Origin: JADGRF01 sp036382515
GTDB taxonomy: Bacteria; Myxococcota_A; Polyangia; Polyangiales; JAFGIB01
Assembly (NCBI GenBank): GCA_036382515.1
Contig: DASVHQ010000009.1
Coordinates: forward strand, 86,384 to 150,383
Length of the DNA stretch: 64,000 bases
Reading direction: 5' to 3'
Shown: positions 47,358-55,378 of the stretch, piece by piece
Layout of the letters: each line of letters starts with the position of its first letter
How positions within the stretch are numbered: position 1 is the first letter of the stretch
The notes under the pieces: model-generated
What the model was told of the DNA's origin: nothing
The model's database searches: none
What the model saw: the letters and a program-made list of their open reading frames with translations, nothing else
Position numbers and translations under genes: made by a program

Positions 47358-47936
47358 TCAGAACAAGTCGTCGTCCGACTTTTCTTCGTGGCCCGAGCTG
47401 CCACTCTCGTCGTCGCCCGACGATTTCTCGCCACCGCTGCTGCGCTTCTCGCTCGCCAAGTGCGGTTCCTTGTTCTTCTGCTTGTAGGCGTTCCACGGCC
47501 CGCCGCCGCTAGCGGCATCGCCCAGGCCCCACTCGCCGGTCAGCACGTGGTCGCCGTTGCCCTTGTCGATCTTGTAGCGAAAGTAGCCGTGGCCGCGCGC
47601 CTCGGTGGGACGATTGCCGATCATGGCTTTGCTCTCGGTCCACTCGAAGCGCAGCACGTCCCCTTCCGCCTCGCCCTGGATCTTGCCGGCGCGCATCTCC
47701 TGCTTGTAGTCGCCCACGACGGCGCTGCCGTTCTGGATCAGGTTCATGTCGCCGTACTGTGGCGAGTGGTAGACACCGGTGAACGTGCCGCCCTCGGGCA
47801 TGGGCCCGGCGCTGAGGTGAACACCGCTGCCGCCGCAAGCGCCGAGCGCCAGCGCTGCGATGCATGCGGCGGTGAAAGTGGCGGTGAAAGAAGCGACGAC
47901 CAACGGCGAGAAGCGGGATTGTGGCTGGCTGCGCAT
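47358..47936 (-). CDS. Lipoprotein of unknown function
   Basis: A 192-residue predicted lipoprotein (lipobox ALGAC, Cys ~34). The core (~40-150) has short beta strands with GTFTGVYHSPQYGDMNL, NGSAVVGDYKQEMRAGKIQGEAEGDVLRF and HVLTGEWGLGD, a pattern like small calycin or lipocalin-type barrels. The C-terminal ~45 residues are a Ser/Gly/Glu/Lys/Asp-rich tail, surely disordered. AAGGAGA precedes the ATG at 47936, deciding the start against an upstream frame. Role unknown. Confidence 0.78.
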   Translation of the reverse strand: MRSQPQSRFSPLVVASFTATFTAACIAALALGACGGSGVHLSAGPMPEGGTFTGVYHSPQYGDMNLIQNGSAVVGDYKQEMRAGKIQGEAEGDVLRFEWTESKAMIGNRPTEARGHGYFRYKIDKGNGDHVLTGEWGLGDAASGGGPWNAYKQKNKEPHLASEKRSSGGEKSSGDDESGSSGHEEKSDDDLF

Positions 47937-48030
47937 CGGAATCTCCTTGTCGGGCGGTACCATAAACGAGCCGAAATGAGCCGGCAATCATCCACGGCGT
48001 GGGAGGGAGCCCGCAGCGCAGGCCAGGCGC

Positions 48031-49761
48031 TCACCCCGAGTCAGGCAAGTCCGCAGCGTAATACAGCGCGGGCTCGCGCCGGGCGAGGTAAAGCCCCTGC
48101 GCCGCGCTCTTTGGCAGCCACGGCAAGAGCGCGAGCAGCCCTTCGACGGCCTGCGCGGCGGAGCGCTCGGGGGGCGGTGGCTCGCCCTGCTCTGCGACGT
48201 GGACGCGCGGCAGGAGCTTGGCGCGCTGCTCGGGGCTGAGCTCGGGGAGCAGCGCACGCGCCTCGTCGAGCGCGCGATCGAAGCCGCCGAGCACGTCGAC
48301 CAAACCGTTTTGCTGAGCGTCGCGCCCCGACCACACGCGACCGCGCGCCAGCGTGTCGATCTCGTCCAAGCTACGGCCCCGGCCCTCGGCCACGACCTGC
48401 AGGAAGCGCTGGTAGAGCTCTTGCGCGTGCGATTGCAGCATCTGCGCCTCGTCGTCGGTCATCGGGCGGACCGGCGAAAACATGTCGGCGTGCGCTGTGG
48501 TCTGCACCGCCTCGGCCTTGACGCCCACGCGTTGCAGAAGCCCGCTGACCACGACCTTCATCGAGATCACGCCGATCGAGCCGGTCACGCTCACGGGCTG
48601 AGCGACGATGCGACGGGCTGGAGCGGCAACGTAGTAGCCACCACTGGCCGCCACGTCGCCGAAGTAGGCCACCAGTGGCTTCTTGCGAGCCAGGCGTTGC
48701 ACCTCGCGATGGATCAGCTCGCTCGCCAGGGCCGAGCCGCCCGGCGAGTTCACGTACAGCACCACGGCCCGTGCAGCGCTGTCGCTCGCCGCCGCGCGCA
48801 ACGCACCCACCACGCGACGCAGCGTTGCGCCACCCTGCATGAGCCCTGTCGCGTCGACCGCGATCGCGCCGCGCACGGGGATCACCGCGATGTACGGCTG
48901 CGGGCGAATCGGCCGCCATAGCTTGGCATGGTGATAGCGCAGGTAGCGCTGCGCAGGCGTGAACGCCCGCCCTTTGCCGGGCGCGATGGCCAAGAGCTCG
49001 GGCAGCTCGTCCTCGTAGGCGATGGCATCGATGACGCCGAGCTCCCTGGCGCGCTGCGCGCTGAGCAGGCCGGACGCGAGCGCCTGCTTGGCGCGCTCCG
49101 GCGTGATGCCCGCACGTGCGCACAGCGCTTCTTGCAGCTCGGCGTGCAGGCTGCCCAGCAGCGCTTCCGTCTGCCTGCGCGCAGGCTCGCTCATGCTCTC
49201 GCGGGCGGCGGGCTCTGCGGCGCTCTTGTATTCGCCACAAGCCTGCACCTGCACCTCGATGCCCAGTCGATCGAGCGCATGCTTCACATACAATGGCCGC
49301 GACGCGAGCCCCAGCGGCGAAAAGGCGGTGAGCGGCCCCGCCACGATCCGATCGCCCGCAAGCGCGACGTACAGCTCGCGATTGCCGCCGCCCTCGGGCA
49401 CGTAGCAGACCACCTGCTTGCCGGCGGCGCGCAGCGCGAGCAGCATTTGGCGCAAGCTAGCGCACGCAGCCCACCCGGCCTCGAGAGGAGGCACCTGCAC
49501 GAGTAGACCTGTGACCTGCGGGTCGCGAGCGATCGCGTCGCACAGTTCGCGAAGCTCTTGCAGCGAAGTCGCGCGCAGCGTTCGCGCTGCGGGCACGAGC
49601 CTTCGCCACAGCGGATCGGTGACGCGCAGCTCGATCAGCCGCGAGTGCAGGTGCAGCTCGACCCAAGCGCGCTTGGGTCGCGACAAGCGCCTGGCCAAAA
49701 GCCACAGCGGCAAGAGCGCCACGCGCAACAGATTCCCAATCGCCCGGCCGAGCGCTCTCAC
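48031..49761 (-). CDS. sppA: SppA-type S49 signal peptide peptidase
   Basis: A ~576-residue 67K-type SppA, the second S49 protease of the window but without a barrel domain. A hydrophobic anchor lies near residues 8-25. The lysine general base is in GEYKSAAEP (Lys 179) and the serine nucleophile in DVAASGGYYVA (Ser 373). The second half carries SVTGSIGVISMK as in the family. Cuts leftover signal peptides in the inner membrane. GTG at 49761 chosen because it sets the anchor at the N-terminus and lies six bases from a TATGGT element. The frame runs on upstream to 49989. Confidence 0.9.
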   Translation of the reverse strand: MRALGRAIGNLLRVALLPLWLLARRLSRPKRAWVELHLHSRLIELRVTDPLWRRLVPAARTLRATSLQELRELCDAIARDPQVTGLLVQVPPLEAGWAACASLRQMLLALRAAGKQVVCYVPEGGGNRELYVALAGDRIVAGPLTAFSPLGLASRPLYVKHALDRLGIEVQVQACGEYKSAAEPAARESMSEPARRQTEALLGSLHAELQEALCARAGITPERAKQALASGLLSAQRARELGVIDAIAYEDELPELLAIAPGKGRAFTPAQRYLRYHHAKLWRPIRPQPYIAVIPVRGAIAVDATGLMQGGATLRRVVGALRAAASDSAARAVVLYVNSPGGSALASELIHREVQRLARKKPLVAYFGDVAASGGYYVAAPARRIVAQPVSVTGSIGVISMKVVVSGLLQRVGVKAEAVQTTAHADMFSPVRPMTDDEAQMLQSHAQELYQRFLQVVAEGRGRSLDEIDTLARGRVWSGRDAQQNGLVDVLGGFDRALDEARALLPELSPEQRAKLLPRVHVAEQGEPPPPERSAAQAVEGLLALLPWLPKSAAQGLYLARREPALYYAADLPDSG

Positions 49762-49767
49762 GCCGGG

Positions 49768-49773
49768 ACCATA
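49768..49773 (-). promoter_or_regulatory. -10 element six bases before the sppA start
   Basis: On the minus strand TATGGT ends six bases before the GTG at 49761. No -35 match is seen at 16-18 bases. Confidence 0.33.
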
Positions 49774-49954
49774 CCCGAAAGCGCGCGGACGGGGGGCACG
49801 AAGATAGCGCTGATGTAGCGCCAGGTATGCGGTTGCGCCCAGCAATCGTGTGGCACACGCACGTCGCAATTGTCCGGCCGGTAACGCTTCGATATGATGG
49901 CAACAATCCGATGGTTGTTCGGTGGGACGCACAGGCGCCACCGGGGTACCGAGG

Positions 49955-49983
49955 TTCTTGCTGCGGAAGATACCGTCTGATAC
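49955..49983 (+). promoter_or_regulatory. Candidate mglBA promoter
   Basis: TTCTTG (49955-49960), 17 bases, TGATAC (49978-49983). Transcription from about 49990 would start ten bases before a perfect hairpin and 43 bases before the mglB ATG. Confidence 0.35.
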
Positions 49984-49998
49984 CAACACAGCCCGGCA

Positions 49999-50020
49999 GT
50001 GACGGCACGTCAGCCGTCAC
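49999..50020 (+). promoter_or_regulatory. Perfect hairpin in the mglB leader
   Basis: GTGACGGC and GCCGTCAC form an 8-bp stem with a 6-base loop at the start of the transcript. The Shine-Dalgarno GGAGGA begins two bases after it, so the ribosome site itself stays free. Confidence 0.5.
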
Positions 50021-50032
50021 GCGGAGGAGTGA

Positions 50033-50512
50033 ATGGCCGAACCGCAAATGGTGATGTTCGCAGAGGAGTTCCACCAGATCCAAGCGATCGTGGACGCTCT
50101 GATCAAGTCATCGAATGCCTCGGTGGTGTTCATCATCGACAAGAACGGCCAGCTCATCGCCGCTTCCGGTGACTCCGAACAGATCGACACGACCTCGCTG
50201 GCCTCACTCACCGCGGGCAACATCGCCGCGACCGGGGGAATGGCCAAGCTCTTGCGCGAGCGCGAGTTCACCACGCAGTTCCACGAGGGTGAGAACGCGA
50301 ACATCCACATCCAGCTGGTCGACAACCGGGTGATCCTGGTCGTGATCTTCGACAAGAAGACCAGCCTGGGCTTGGTGCGGCTGCGGGTGAAGAAGTCCAG
50401 CGAACAGCTGGGCGAGATCTTCAAGGCGCTGGCCGTCAAAGCTCAGGATTCGGGTCAAACACCCTTCGCCGAGATCACCGACGACGACATCGACAATCTT
50501 TTCAACGACTGA
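50033..50512 (+). CDS. mglB: MglB, roadblock/LC7 GTPase-activating protein
   Basis: A 159-residue roadblock/LC7 protein beginning MAEPQMVMFAEEFHQIQAIVDAL, with ASVVFIIDKNGQLIAASGDSE and the Thr/Ser-rich TTSLASLTAGNIAATGGMAKLL typical of MglB. MglB is the GAP of MglA and sets the lagging pole in motile myxobacteria. The C-terminal tail is acidic (DDDIDNLF). Strong GGAGGA ribosome site. mglA follows 55 bases downstream. Pole switching and gliding are known only from Myxococcus, and whether this organism glides cannot be told. Confidence 0.95.
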   Translation: MAEPQMVMFAEEFHQIQAIVDALIKSSNASVVFIIDKNGQLIAASGDSEQIDTTSLASLTAGNIAATGGMAKLLREREFTTQFHEGENANIHIQLVDNRVILVVIFDKKTSLGLVRLRVKKSSEQLGEIFKALAVKAQDSGQTPFAEITDDDIDNLFND

Positions 50513-50567
50513 CTAAACAACCGCGCGAAGCAGCCTTCGGCTCTTCGCGGCATCGGGCAGAGGCCGC

Positions 50568-51158
50568 ATGTCTTTCATCAACTACCTCTCGCGCGAAATC
50601 AACTGCAAGCTCGTGTACTACGGGCCTGGCTTGTGCGGCAAAACGGCCAACCTCCAATACATCTACAACAAGACCAACCCCGGCGCGCGCGGCAAGATGA
50701 TCTCGCTCGCCACCGAGACCGAACGCACGCTCTTCTTCGATTTCTTGCCCCTAGCGCTGGGTGAAATCCGCGGCTTCAAGACACGCTTCCATCTCTACAC
50801 GGTGCCCGGTCAGGTCTTTTACGACGCCAGCCGCAAGCTCATCCTGAAGGGTGTGGACGGCGTGGTGTTCGTCGCCGACTCGCAGATCGCGCGCATGGAA
50901 GCCAACCTGGAGTCGCTGGAGAACCTGCGCACCAACCTCGCCGAACAGGGCTACTCGCTCGACAGCCTTCCGTTCGTCATCCAGTACAACAAGCGCGACA
51001 TGCCGGGCGTGGCCCCGGTGGAAGAGCTGCGCCAGATGATGAATCCGAACAACGTACCCGACTTCGAGGCGGTTGCGCCCACCGGCGTGGGTGTGTTCGA
51101 CACGCTGAAGGCGCTTGCGAAGCTCGTGCTCACCGAGCTCAACAAAGCCGGCGGCTGA
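50568..51158 (+). CDS. mglA: MglA, Ras-like polarity GTPase
   Basis: A 196-residue Ras-like GTPase, very close to Myxococcus MglA: MSFINYLSREINCK start, P-loop GPGLCGKT (19-26), ISLATETERTLFFDFLPL switch region, HLYTVPGQVFYDASRKLIL (switch II), YNKRDMPG base-recognition motif, and VAPTGVGVFDTLKA. It defines the leading pole for gliding and pili in Myxococcus. The tight similarity and the mglB-mglA order are the main reason for assigning the phylum. Confidence 0.98.
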   Translation: MSFINYLSREINCKLVYYGPGLCGKTANLQYIYNKTNPGARGKMISLATETERTLFFDFLPLALGEIRGFKTRFHLYTVPGQVFYDASRKLILKGVDGVVFVADSQIARMEANLESLENLRTNLAEQGYSLDSLPFVIQYNKRDMPGVAPVEELRQMMNPNNVPDFEAVAPTGVGVFDTLKALAKLVLTELNKAGG

Positions 51159-51164
51159 GTCGGC

Positions 51165-51959
51165 TCAGAGCGGGCTGTGCGGACGCACGCGCGCGTCCAT
51201 CGCCATGGCCTCGCGCAACGCGACGCGCAGCGCTTCGGCAGCCGTGCTCTGCGCAGCCTGTGCTTCGGAGAGCAGCAGCTCGGCCTGGATCTTCTCGCCG
51301 AGCTTGGCGTAGGCCAGCGCGCGCACCAACTTCAGCTCGAGGGCGCGCTCTGGGTCGTGGTTTTCGCGCTCGGCACGCGCGAGCATGGGCAGCGCTTCGC
51401 TCAGGTCTTGGCCCAGGCGCACCAGCGCTTGCGCGAGGTTGCGCTCGACGCCGGGCAGCGTGCCCGCCGTGGCGAGCAGCTTGCGGTACATCGGGACAGC
51501 CGCGAGATCGTCACCGAGCGCGAAGCTGGCGTGCGCATAGCCGAGCATCACGCGCAGCGGGACCGCGGCGCCGTACTCGTCGATGGCGTCCTTGTATGCG
51601 CCGCGCGCGGACGCCGTGCGACCGAGCTCGGCGAGCACCATGGCGCGGCGTTCGGCGCGCACCGCGGGCGGCGAAAACAGGCGCATCCCGGTGGCCGTGC
51701 GGTAGCGCATCCACAATGCCGCCGACTTGCCCGCTGCCAGCAAACGCACGGCATCGCGGTCGAAGCTGAGCATGGAGCTGGCCGCCCACTGCGGAGCCAG
51801 CACGTACAAGAGCAGCATGGGCGCAGCACAGGTTAGAACCACGGCAAAGGGCTGGTGGCCTGCGTAGTAGAGGGCGAAGCACAGCAGCACGGTGGCGGGC
51901 AGCAGCAGCTCTCGGGTCGCGCCGAGCGTCAGGCCGGGCTTGCTGGGGGGAGCTTCCAC
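51165..51959 (-). CDS. Membrane protein with TPR-like repeats
   Basis: A 264-residue protein. Two hydrophobic helices near residues 18-60 (LLLPATVLLCFALYYAG, then VLTCAAPMLLLYVL) are followed by helical repeats with TPR-like spacing (~90-250, AYKDAIDEYGAAVPLRVMLGYAHASFALGDD). GTG start nine bases after a good promoter element. It converges with mglA, with six bases between stops, but there is no evidence of a link. Function unknown. Confidence 0.78.
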   Translation of the reverse strand: MEAPPSKPGLTLGATRELLLPATVLLCFALYYAGHQPFAVVLTCAAPMLLLYVLAPQWAASSMLSFDRDAVRLLAAGKSAALWMRYRTATGMRLFSPPAVRAERRAMVLAELGRTASARGAYKDAIDEYGAAVPLRVMLGYAHASFALGDDLAAVPMYRKLLATAGTLPGVERNLAQALVRLGQDLSEALPMLARAERENHDPERALELKLVRALAYAKLGEKIQAELLLSEAQAAQSTAAEALRVALREAMAMDARVRPHSPL

Positions 51960-51968
51960 TGCCCTGGC

Positions 51969-51997
51969 ATCGTACGTTCGGGTCGGGGCAGCGGCAA
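51969..51997 (-). promoter_or_regulatory. Promoter of the TPR membrane gene, near-leaderless
   Basis: On the minus strand TTGCCG (51997-51992), 17 bases, TACGAT (51974-51969), then nine bases to the GTG at 51959. Confidence 0.5.
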
Positions 51998-52003
51998 CCG
52001 CGG

Positions 52004-52033
52004 TTGAGCTGGCCGCGGGGCTTCGACTATGTT
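52004..52033 (+). promoter_or_regulatory. Promoter of the 52041 lipoprotein gene, leaderless layout
   Basis: TTGAGC (52004-52009), an 18-base spacer, TATGTT (52028-52033), then seven bases to the GTG at 52041. Back to back with the minus-strand promoter at 51969-51997. Confidence 0.5.
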
Positions 52034-52040
52034 CAGCACG

Positions 52041-52400
52041 GTGAGCACCAAACTGCGCTGCCTGGCATGGTCACTGGTCTGGCTCGCCTGCGCCTGCGCG
52101 GGCCAGAGCGAGCACGCGAACACCTCCGACTTCGCGGTCAACGGCACGGTCAGCGACGACGCAAGCGGCGACGCTGTCCACGGGGCCCGTGTCAGCTTCG
52201 TGGCCGATACTCTCGAGCAAACCAGCGCGCTCACCGACGATCACGGGCACTACGCGATGGTCGTGCAGGTCAGCGCCGGGGTGCGCTTCGGCACGCTCCA
52301 CGCTTCGGCCACCGGCTATCAGGATTCCGCGCAGAACACGGTCTACTTCGACGGCACCGCGCGCACCGTGGACCTGGCGCTACGCGCCACGGGGAAGTGA
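52041..52400 (+). CDS. Small lipoprotein with carboxypeptidase-regulatory-like fold
   Basis: A ~119-residue lipoprotein (lipobox LACAC). Residues ~30-115 form a transthyretin-like/CarboxypepD_reg-like beta-sandwich: VNGTVSDDASGDAVHGARVSFV, SALTDDHGHYAMVV, and LHASATGYQDS. Such modules bind proteins or sugars on cell envelopes. GTG at 52041 chosen from the -10 position. An in-frame ATG lies four codons upstream. The stop TGA overlaps the next ATG (TGATG), so translation is coupled to the glycoside hydrolase. Confidence 0.75.
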   Translation: MSTKLRCLAWSLVWLACACAGQSEHANTSDFAVNGTVSDDASGDAVHGARVSFVADTLEQTSALTDDHGHYAMVVQVSAGVRFGTLHASATGYQDSAQNTVYFDGTARTVDLALRATGK

Positions 52401-53599
52401 TGGCGAACCGAGGCGCTTCGATATCCAACGCAACTGCGCGTCTGTGCCGCGCGGTGCTGATTGTCGCGTGGCTGGTGGCGCTGGCCGGCCGCGCAGCCGC
52501 GCAGCCGAGCGAACGAGCAGCGTCGCTGCCGCCGGAAGGGCCAGCGATCCGGGGCATCACCGTGGGTCCGATCGAATCCTCGCAGCAGCCGGGCCGCGGG
52601 TACGGCACGGCGTACAGCGAGGCGCTGCTCGACGAATTGGTGCGGCTCGGCGCCAATGCCATCTCGATCACACCGTTCGGCCGGCTCTGGAGTCTGACCA
52701 GCACCGAGATCCTGATGGACTTCGAGGCGCCGTACGCGGACAACCGACGCGCAGTGATGCGCATGATCGCGCAGGCCAAGGCGCGTGGGCTCACCGTGCT
52801 CTTGATCCCGCATCTGTGGGTGGAGACGCCGGGCTGGCGCGGCGAGATCGATCCCGGCTCGGACGAGGGCTGGCGTCGCTATCAGGCTTCGTACCGTAGC
52901 TTCGTGCTGAGCTGGGCGCGCGATGCGCAGAGGGCCGGCGCCGATGCGTTCTCGATCGGTGTCGAGTGCAAGTCGTGGTCCGGGCGTTTCGGCGGCTACT
53001 GGACGCAACTGATCGCCGACGTGCGACAGGTCTTCCACGGCAAGCTCACCTACTCGGCCAACTGGGACGAAGCCGAGAACGTGCTGTTCTGGGATCAGCT
53101 CGACTTCGTGGGCGTCAACGCCTTCTACCCGTTGGCCGAGCACGACGACGCCGACTATGCGAGCTACGCGCGAGGTGCGGCCGACGCCGTCGCCCGCGTG
53201 GGGCAACTCGGCGCCGAGCTGCACAAGCCGGTGCTGTTCGTGGAGATCGGCTACACCACGCGGCGCAATGCGGCCGTGCAACCCTGGCTGTGGCCCGACG
53301 AGATGCACGGCGTCGTCGTCGACGAATGGGAGCAGGCGCGCGCGCTTTCGGCGCTGATTGGCGCGGCCGTGTCCAAGCCGTGGCTCGCCGGCTTCTACGT
53401 CTGGCGCTACTACGCGAACCTCGACGACGTCTCGCAAGAAGCGATCTGGGGCTTCTCACCGCACGGCAAGCTCGCGGAGCGCCTGCTGTCGAACATGTTC
53501 GCCACGCCCTTCGCGGCCGACCCCGAGCGGGCGCCCTGGGATCGGTCAAGCACCGTAGCACCGCGAACCGGGCCGAGTGGCCGGCTCACGGCGCCCTGA
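52400..53599 (+). CDS. GH113-like glycoside hydrolase, exported
   Basis: A 399-residue protein with a signal peptide (cleavage near GRAAAQP) and a TIM-barrel that looks like glycoside hydrolase family 113 (beta-mannanase and related). The likely acid/base is the Glu in FSIGVECKSWSG and the nucleophile the Glu in VLFVEIGYTTR. Aromatic residues typical of sugar subsites (WDQLDFVGVNAFYPL, YVWRYYANL) are present. Translationally coupled to the preceding lipoprotein. Acts in the periplasm or outside the cell. Real substrate unknown. Confidence 0.82.
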   Translation: MANRGASISNATARLCRAVLIVAWLVALAGRAAAQPSERAASLPPEGPAIRGITVGPIESSQQPGRGYGTAYSEALLDELVRLGANAISITPFGRLWSLTSTEILMDFEAPYADNRRAVMRMIAQAKARGLTVLLIPHLWVETPGWRGEIDPGSDEGWRRYQASYRSFVLSWARDAQRAGADAFSIGVECKSWSGRFGGYWTQLIADVRQVFHGKLTYSANWDEAENVLFWDQLDFVGVNAFYPLAEHDDADYASYARGAADAVARVGQLGAELHKPVLFVEIGYTTRRNAAVQPWLWPDEMHGVVVDEWEQARALSALIGAAVSKPWLAGFYVWRYYANLDDVSQEAIWGFSPHGKLAERLLSNMFATPFAADPERAPWDRSSTVAPRTGPSGRLTAP

Positions 53600-53636
53600 A
53601 CCGGGCCTGCCGGAGCTTCGCGCTTGCCGGTTTTTT
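53599..53636 (+). terminator. Likely intrinsic terminator after the GH113-like gene
   Basis: AACCGG and CCGGTT pair around an inner AGC/GCT stem, and six T (53631-53636) follow. The T-run also forms part of the ftsE promoter -35 region. Confidence 0.5.
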
Positions 53637-53662
53637 GGCCAGCGCTGCGAAGCCTGTTAACT
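53635..53662 (+). promoter_or_regulatory. ftsE promoter, leaderless layout
   Basis: TTGGCC (53635-53640), 16 bases, TTAACT (53657-53662), then seven bases to the ATG at 53670. Confidence 0.4.
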
Positions 53663-53669
53663 CTGTCGC

Positions 53670-54476
53670 ATGGCGAACCCTGCCCCGGGGCGCAAAGGCA
53701 ACGTCGTACGACCGTCGGTGTTCCGCGCCAAGCACCGCGACGAGGCGCCGAAGCCCATCCTCGTGCTGGAAGAAGTCTACAAGTACTTCCGGCGCGACGT
53801 TCCGACCCTGCGCAACGTGAACCTCACGGTCGAGCGCGGGGAATTCGTGTTCGTGACCGGCCCGAGCGGGTCCGGCAAGAGCACGCTACTACAGTTGGTT
53901 TACCGCCAGCATACGGTCGACAGTGGGCGGATTCTGTTCAGCGGTCGCGACATCTCGCGCCTGACCGACACTTCGATCCCGTTCCTGCGCCGCAACCTCG
54001 GCATCGTGTTTCAAGACTTCAAAGTCGTCCCGCACTGGACGGTCTACGAGAACGTCGCTGTATCGCTCGAGATCCTGGGGACCACGCCGCGGCTTGCGCG
54101 CTCGCGCGTGGCCGAGGCGCTGGAGCGCGTGGGCCTCGCAGGCCGCGGCAACGAGCGCACCGAGACGTTGTCCGGCGGCGAGCAACAGCGTGTGGCCATC
54201 GCCCGCGCGATCGTGACCGAGCCGGCCCTGCTGCTGGCCGACGAGCCCACCGGCAACCTCGATCCGCAGCTCGCCATCGACATTCTCACGCTCTTCGAAG
54301 AGATCCACGAGGCGGGCACCACGGTGCTCTTCGCCACGCACGACCATTCGCTCTTGGCGACCTCGCCGCACCGGCTGGTCGTGATCGACGAGGGTCGCTT
54401 GATCGAGGCGAGCCAGGGTCTGCGCGCCTGGTCGGCTCGCATGCAGGGATTGGGCGGCGCTTCGCACGCGTCCTAG
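53670..54476 (+). CDS. ftsE: Cell division ABC ATPase FtsE
   Basis: A 268-residue ABC ATPase. Walker A GPSGSGKST (~residues 65-73), Q-loop VFQDFKVVPHWTVYENV, signature LSGGEQQRVAIARA, Walker B LLLADEPTGNLDP, and H-loop FATHDHS. VPHWTVYENV and the short VTGPSGSGKSTLLQLVYR start are FtsE features. The first ~28 residues are a basic extension not present in E. coli FtsE. FtsE with FtsX drives septal peptidoglycan hydrolase activation. Its ftsX partner follows 14 bases downstream. Confidence 0.93.
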   Translation: MANPAPGRKGNVVRPSVFRAKHRDEAPKPILVLEEVYKYFRRDVPTLRNVNLTVERGEFVFVTGPSGSGKSTLLQLVYRQHTVDSGRILFSGRDISRLTDTSIPFLRRNLGIVFQDFKVVPHWTVYENVAVSLEILGTTPRLARSRVAEALERVGLAGRGNERTETLSGGEQQRVAIARAIVTEPALLLADEPTGNLDPQLAIDILTLFEEIHEAGTTVLFATHDHSLLATSPHRLVVIDEGRLIEASQGLRAWSARMQGLGGASHAS

Positions 54477-54490
54477 GAAAGGGGAGCCGC

Positions 54491-55375
54491 ATGGAGATCT
54501 GGTCTGCGCTTGCTCGAGCGAAACGCGGTTTCCGAGACGACCTGCGACTGCACGTCGTGGCGATCGCAAGCCTGGTGGTCGCTTTTCTCTGCCTGGGGAC
54601 GGCGCTGCTCAGCGTCGAGAACCTGTCCCGTATCGCCGACCGCTGGAGCCAGACCCAGCACATGACGGTGTACTTGCGCGACCAGGCCAAGGAAGCCGAC
54701 GTGGCGCAGCTGCGCCTGGTGCTCGAAGGCCTCGGCGAGATCGCGAAGGTCGAGCACATCAGTGCCGCACGTGCACGCGAGCTCTTCGCCGAGCAGACGA
54801 ACATGAACGCGACCGACCTCGCGCAGCTGCCGGGCGACGCCTTCCCTGCGTCGCTCGAGCTCGATCTGGCCGACGCGGTGCCCGCGGCACGCATCGACAA
54901 GATCGCCGAACGCGTGCAGCGCTTCGCGGGTGTGGAAGAGGTCGAGACGTATCGTTCGTTCTTCGGCCAGCTGCGCTCGTTGCTCGAGGCGGGTCGCTCC
55001 GGCGCCATGCTCTTGTCGCTGTTGGTGGTCGTGTGCGTGCTGGCCGTGATCGGCAACACGATCCGCCTGGCCGTCGCCAACCGTCGCCGTGAGATCGAAG
55101 TGCTCAAGCTCTGCGGAGCCACGGATTCGTTCGTGCGCGGGCCGTTCGTGCTCGAAGGCGTGATCCAGGCGGTCACCGCGTCGACACTCGCGATGCTGAT
55201 CTTGTTCGTGGCCTATGTCGCGCTGCACGGGCACGTGGAGAGCACGCTCACGGCACTCACCGGCGTGCGTACGGCGTTCCTCAACCCGCTCACGGTGCTT
55301 GCCACCATCGCGGCCGCCGCATTCGTCGGCGCGCTCGGTAGCGCGCTGTCGCTGCGTCGCTACTTGCAGGTCTAG
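54491..55375 (+). CDS. ftsX: Cell division permease FtsX
   Basis: A 294-residue FtsX with four membrane helices (~22-42, ~170-195, ~215-240, ~265-285) and the periplasmic loop between the first two (~60-160) that binds EnvC-type activators. Core motif VVVCVLAVIGNTIRLAVANRRREIEVLKLCGAT is diagnostic. ATG at 54491 follows GGGAG. Downstream gene starts three bases after the stop. Together with FtsE it forms a mechanotransmission complex, not a transporter. Confidence 0.94.
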   Translation: MEIWSALARAKRGFRDDLRLHVVAIASLVVAFLCLGTALLSVENLSRIADRWSQTQHMTVYLRDQAKEADVAQLRLVLEGLGEIAKVEHISAARARELFAEQTNMNATDLAQLPGDAFPASLELDLADAVPAARIDKIAERVQRFAGVEEVETYRSFFGQLRSLLEAGRSGAMLLSLLVVVCVLAVIGNTIRLAVANRRREIEVLKLCGATDSFVRGPFVLEGVIQAVTASTLAMLILFVAYVALHGHVESTLTALTGVRTAFLNPLTVLATIAAAAFVGALGSALSLRRYLQV

Positions 55376-55378
55376 GCC

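Noticed and set aside
49851..49869. Sigma54-like site TGGCAC...CGCAA upstream of mglB
   Set aside because: The GG to GC distance is two bases too long for a -24/-12 promoter.
51159..51164. Terminator between mglA and the convergent TPR gene
   Set aside because: The gap is six bases, and the only stem (CTGAG/CTCAG) is too short to call.
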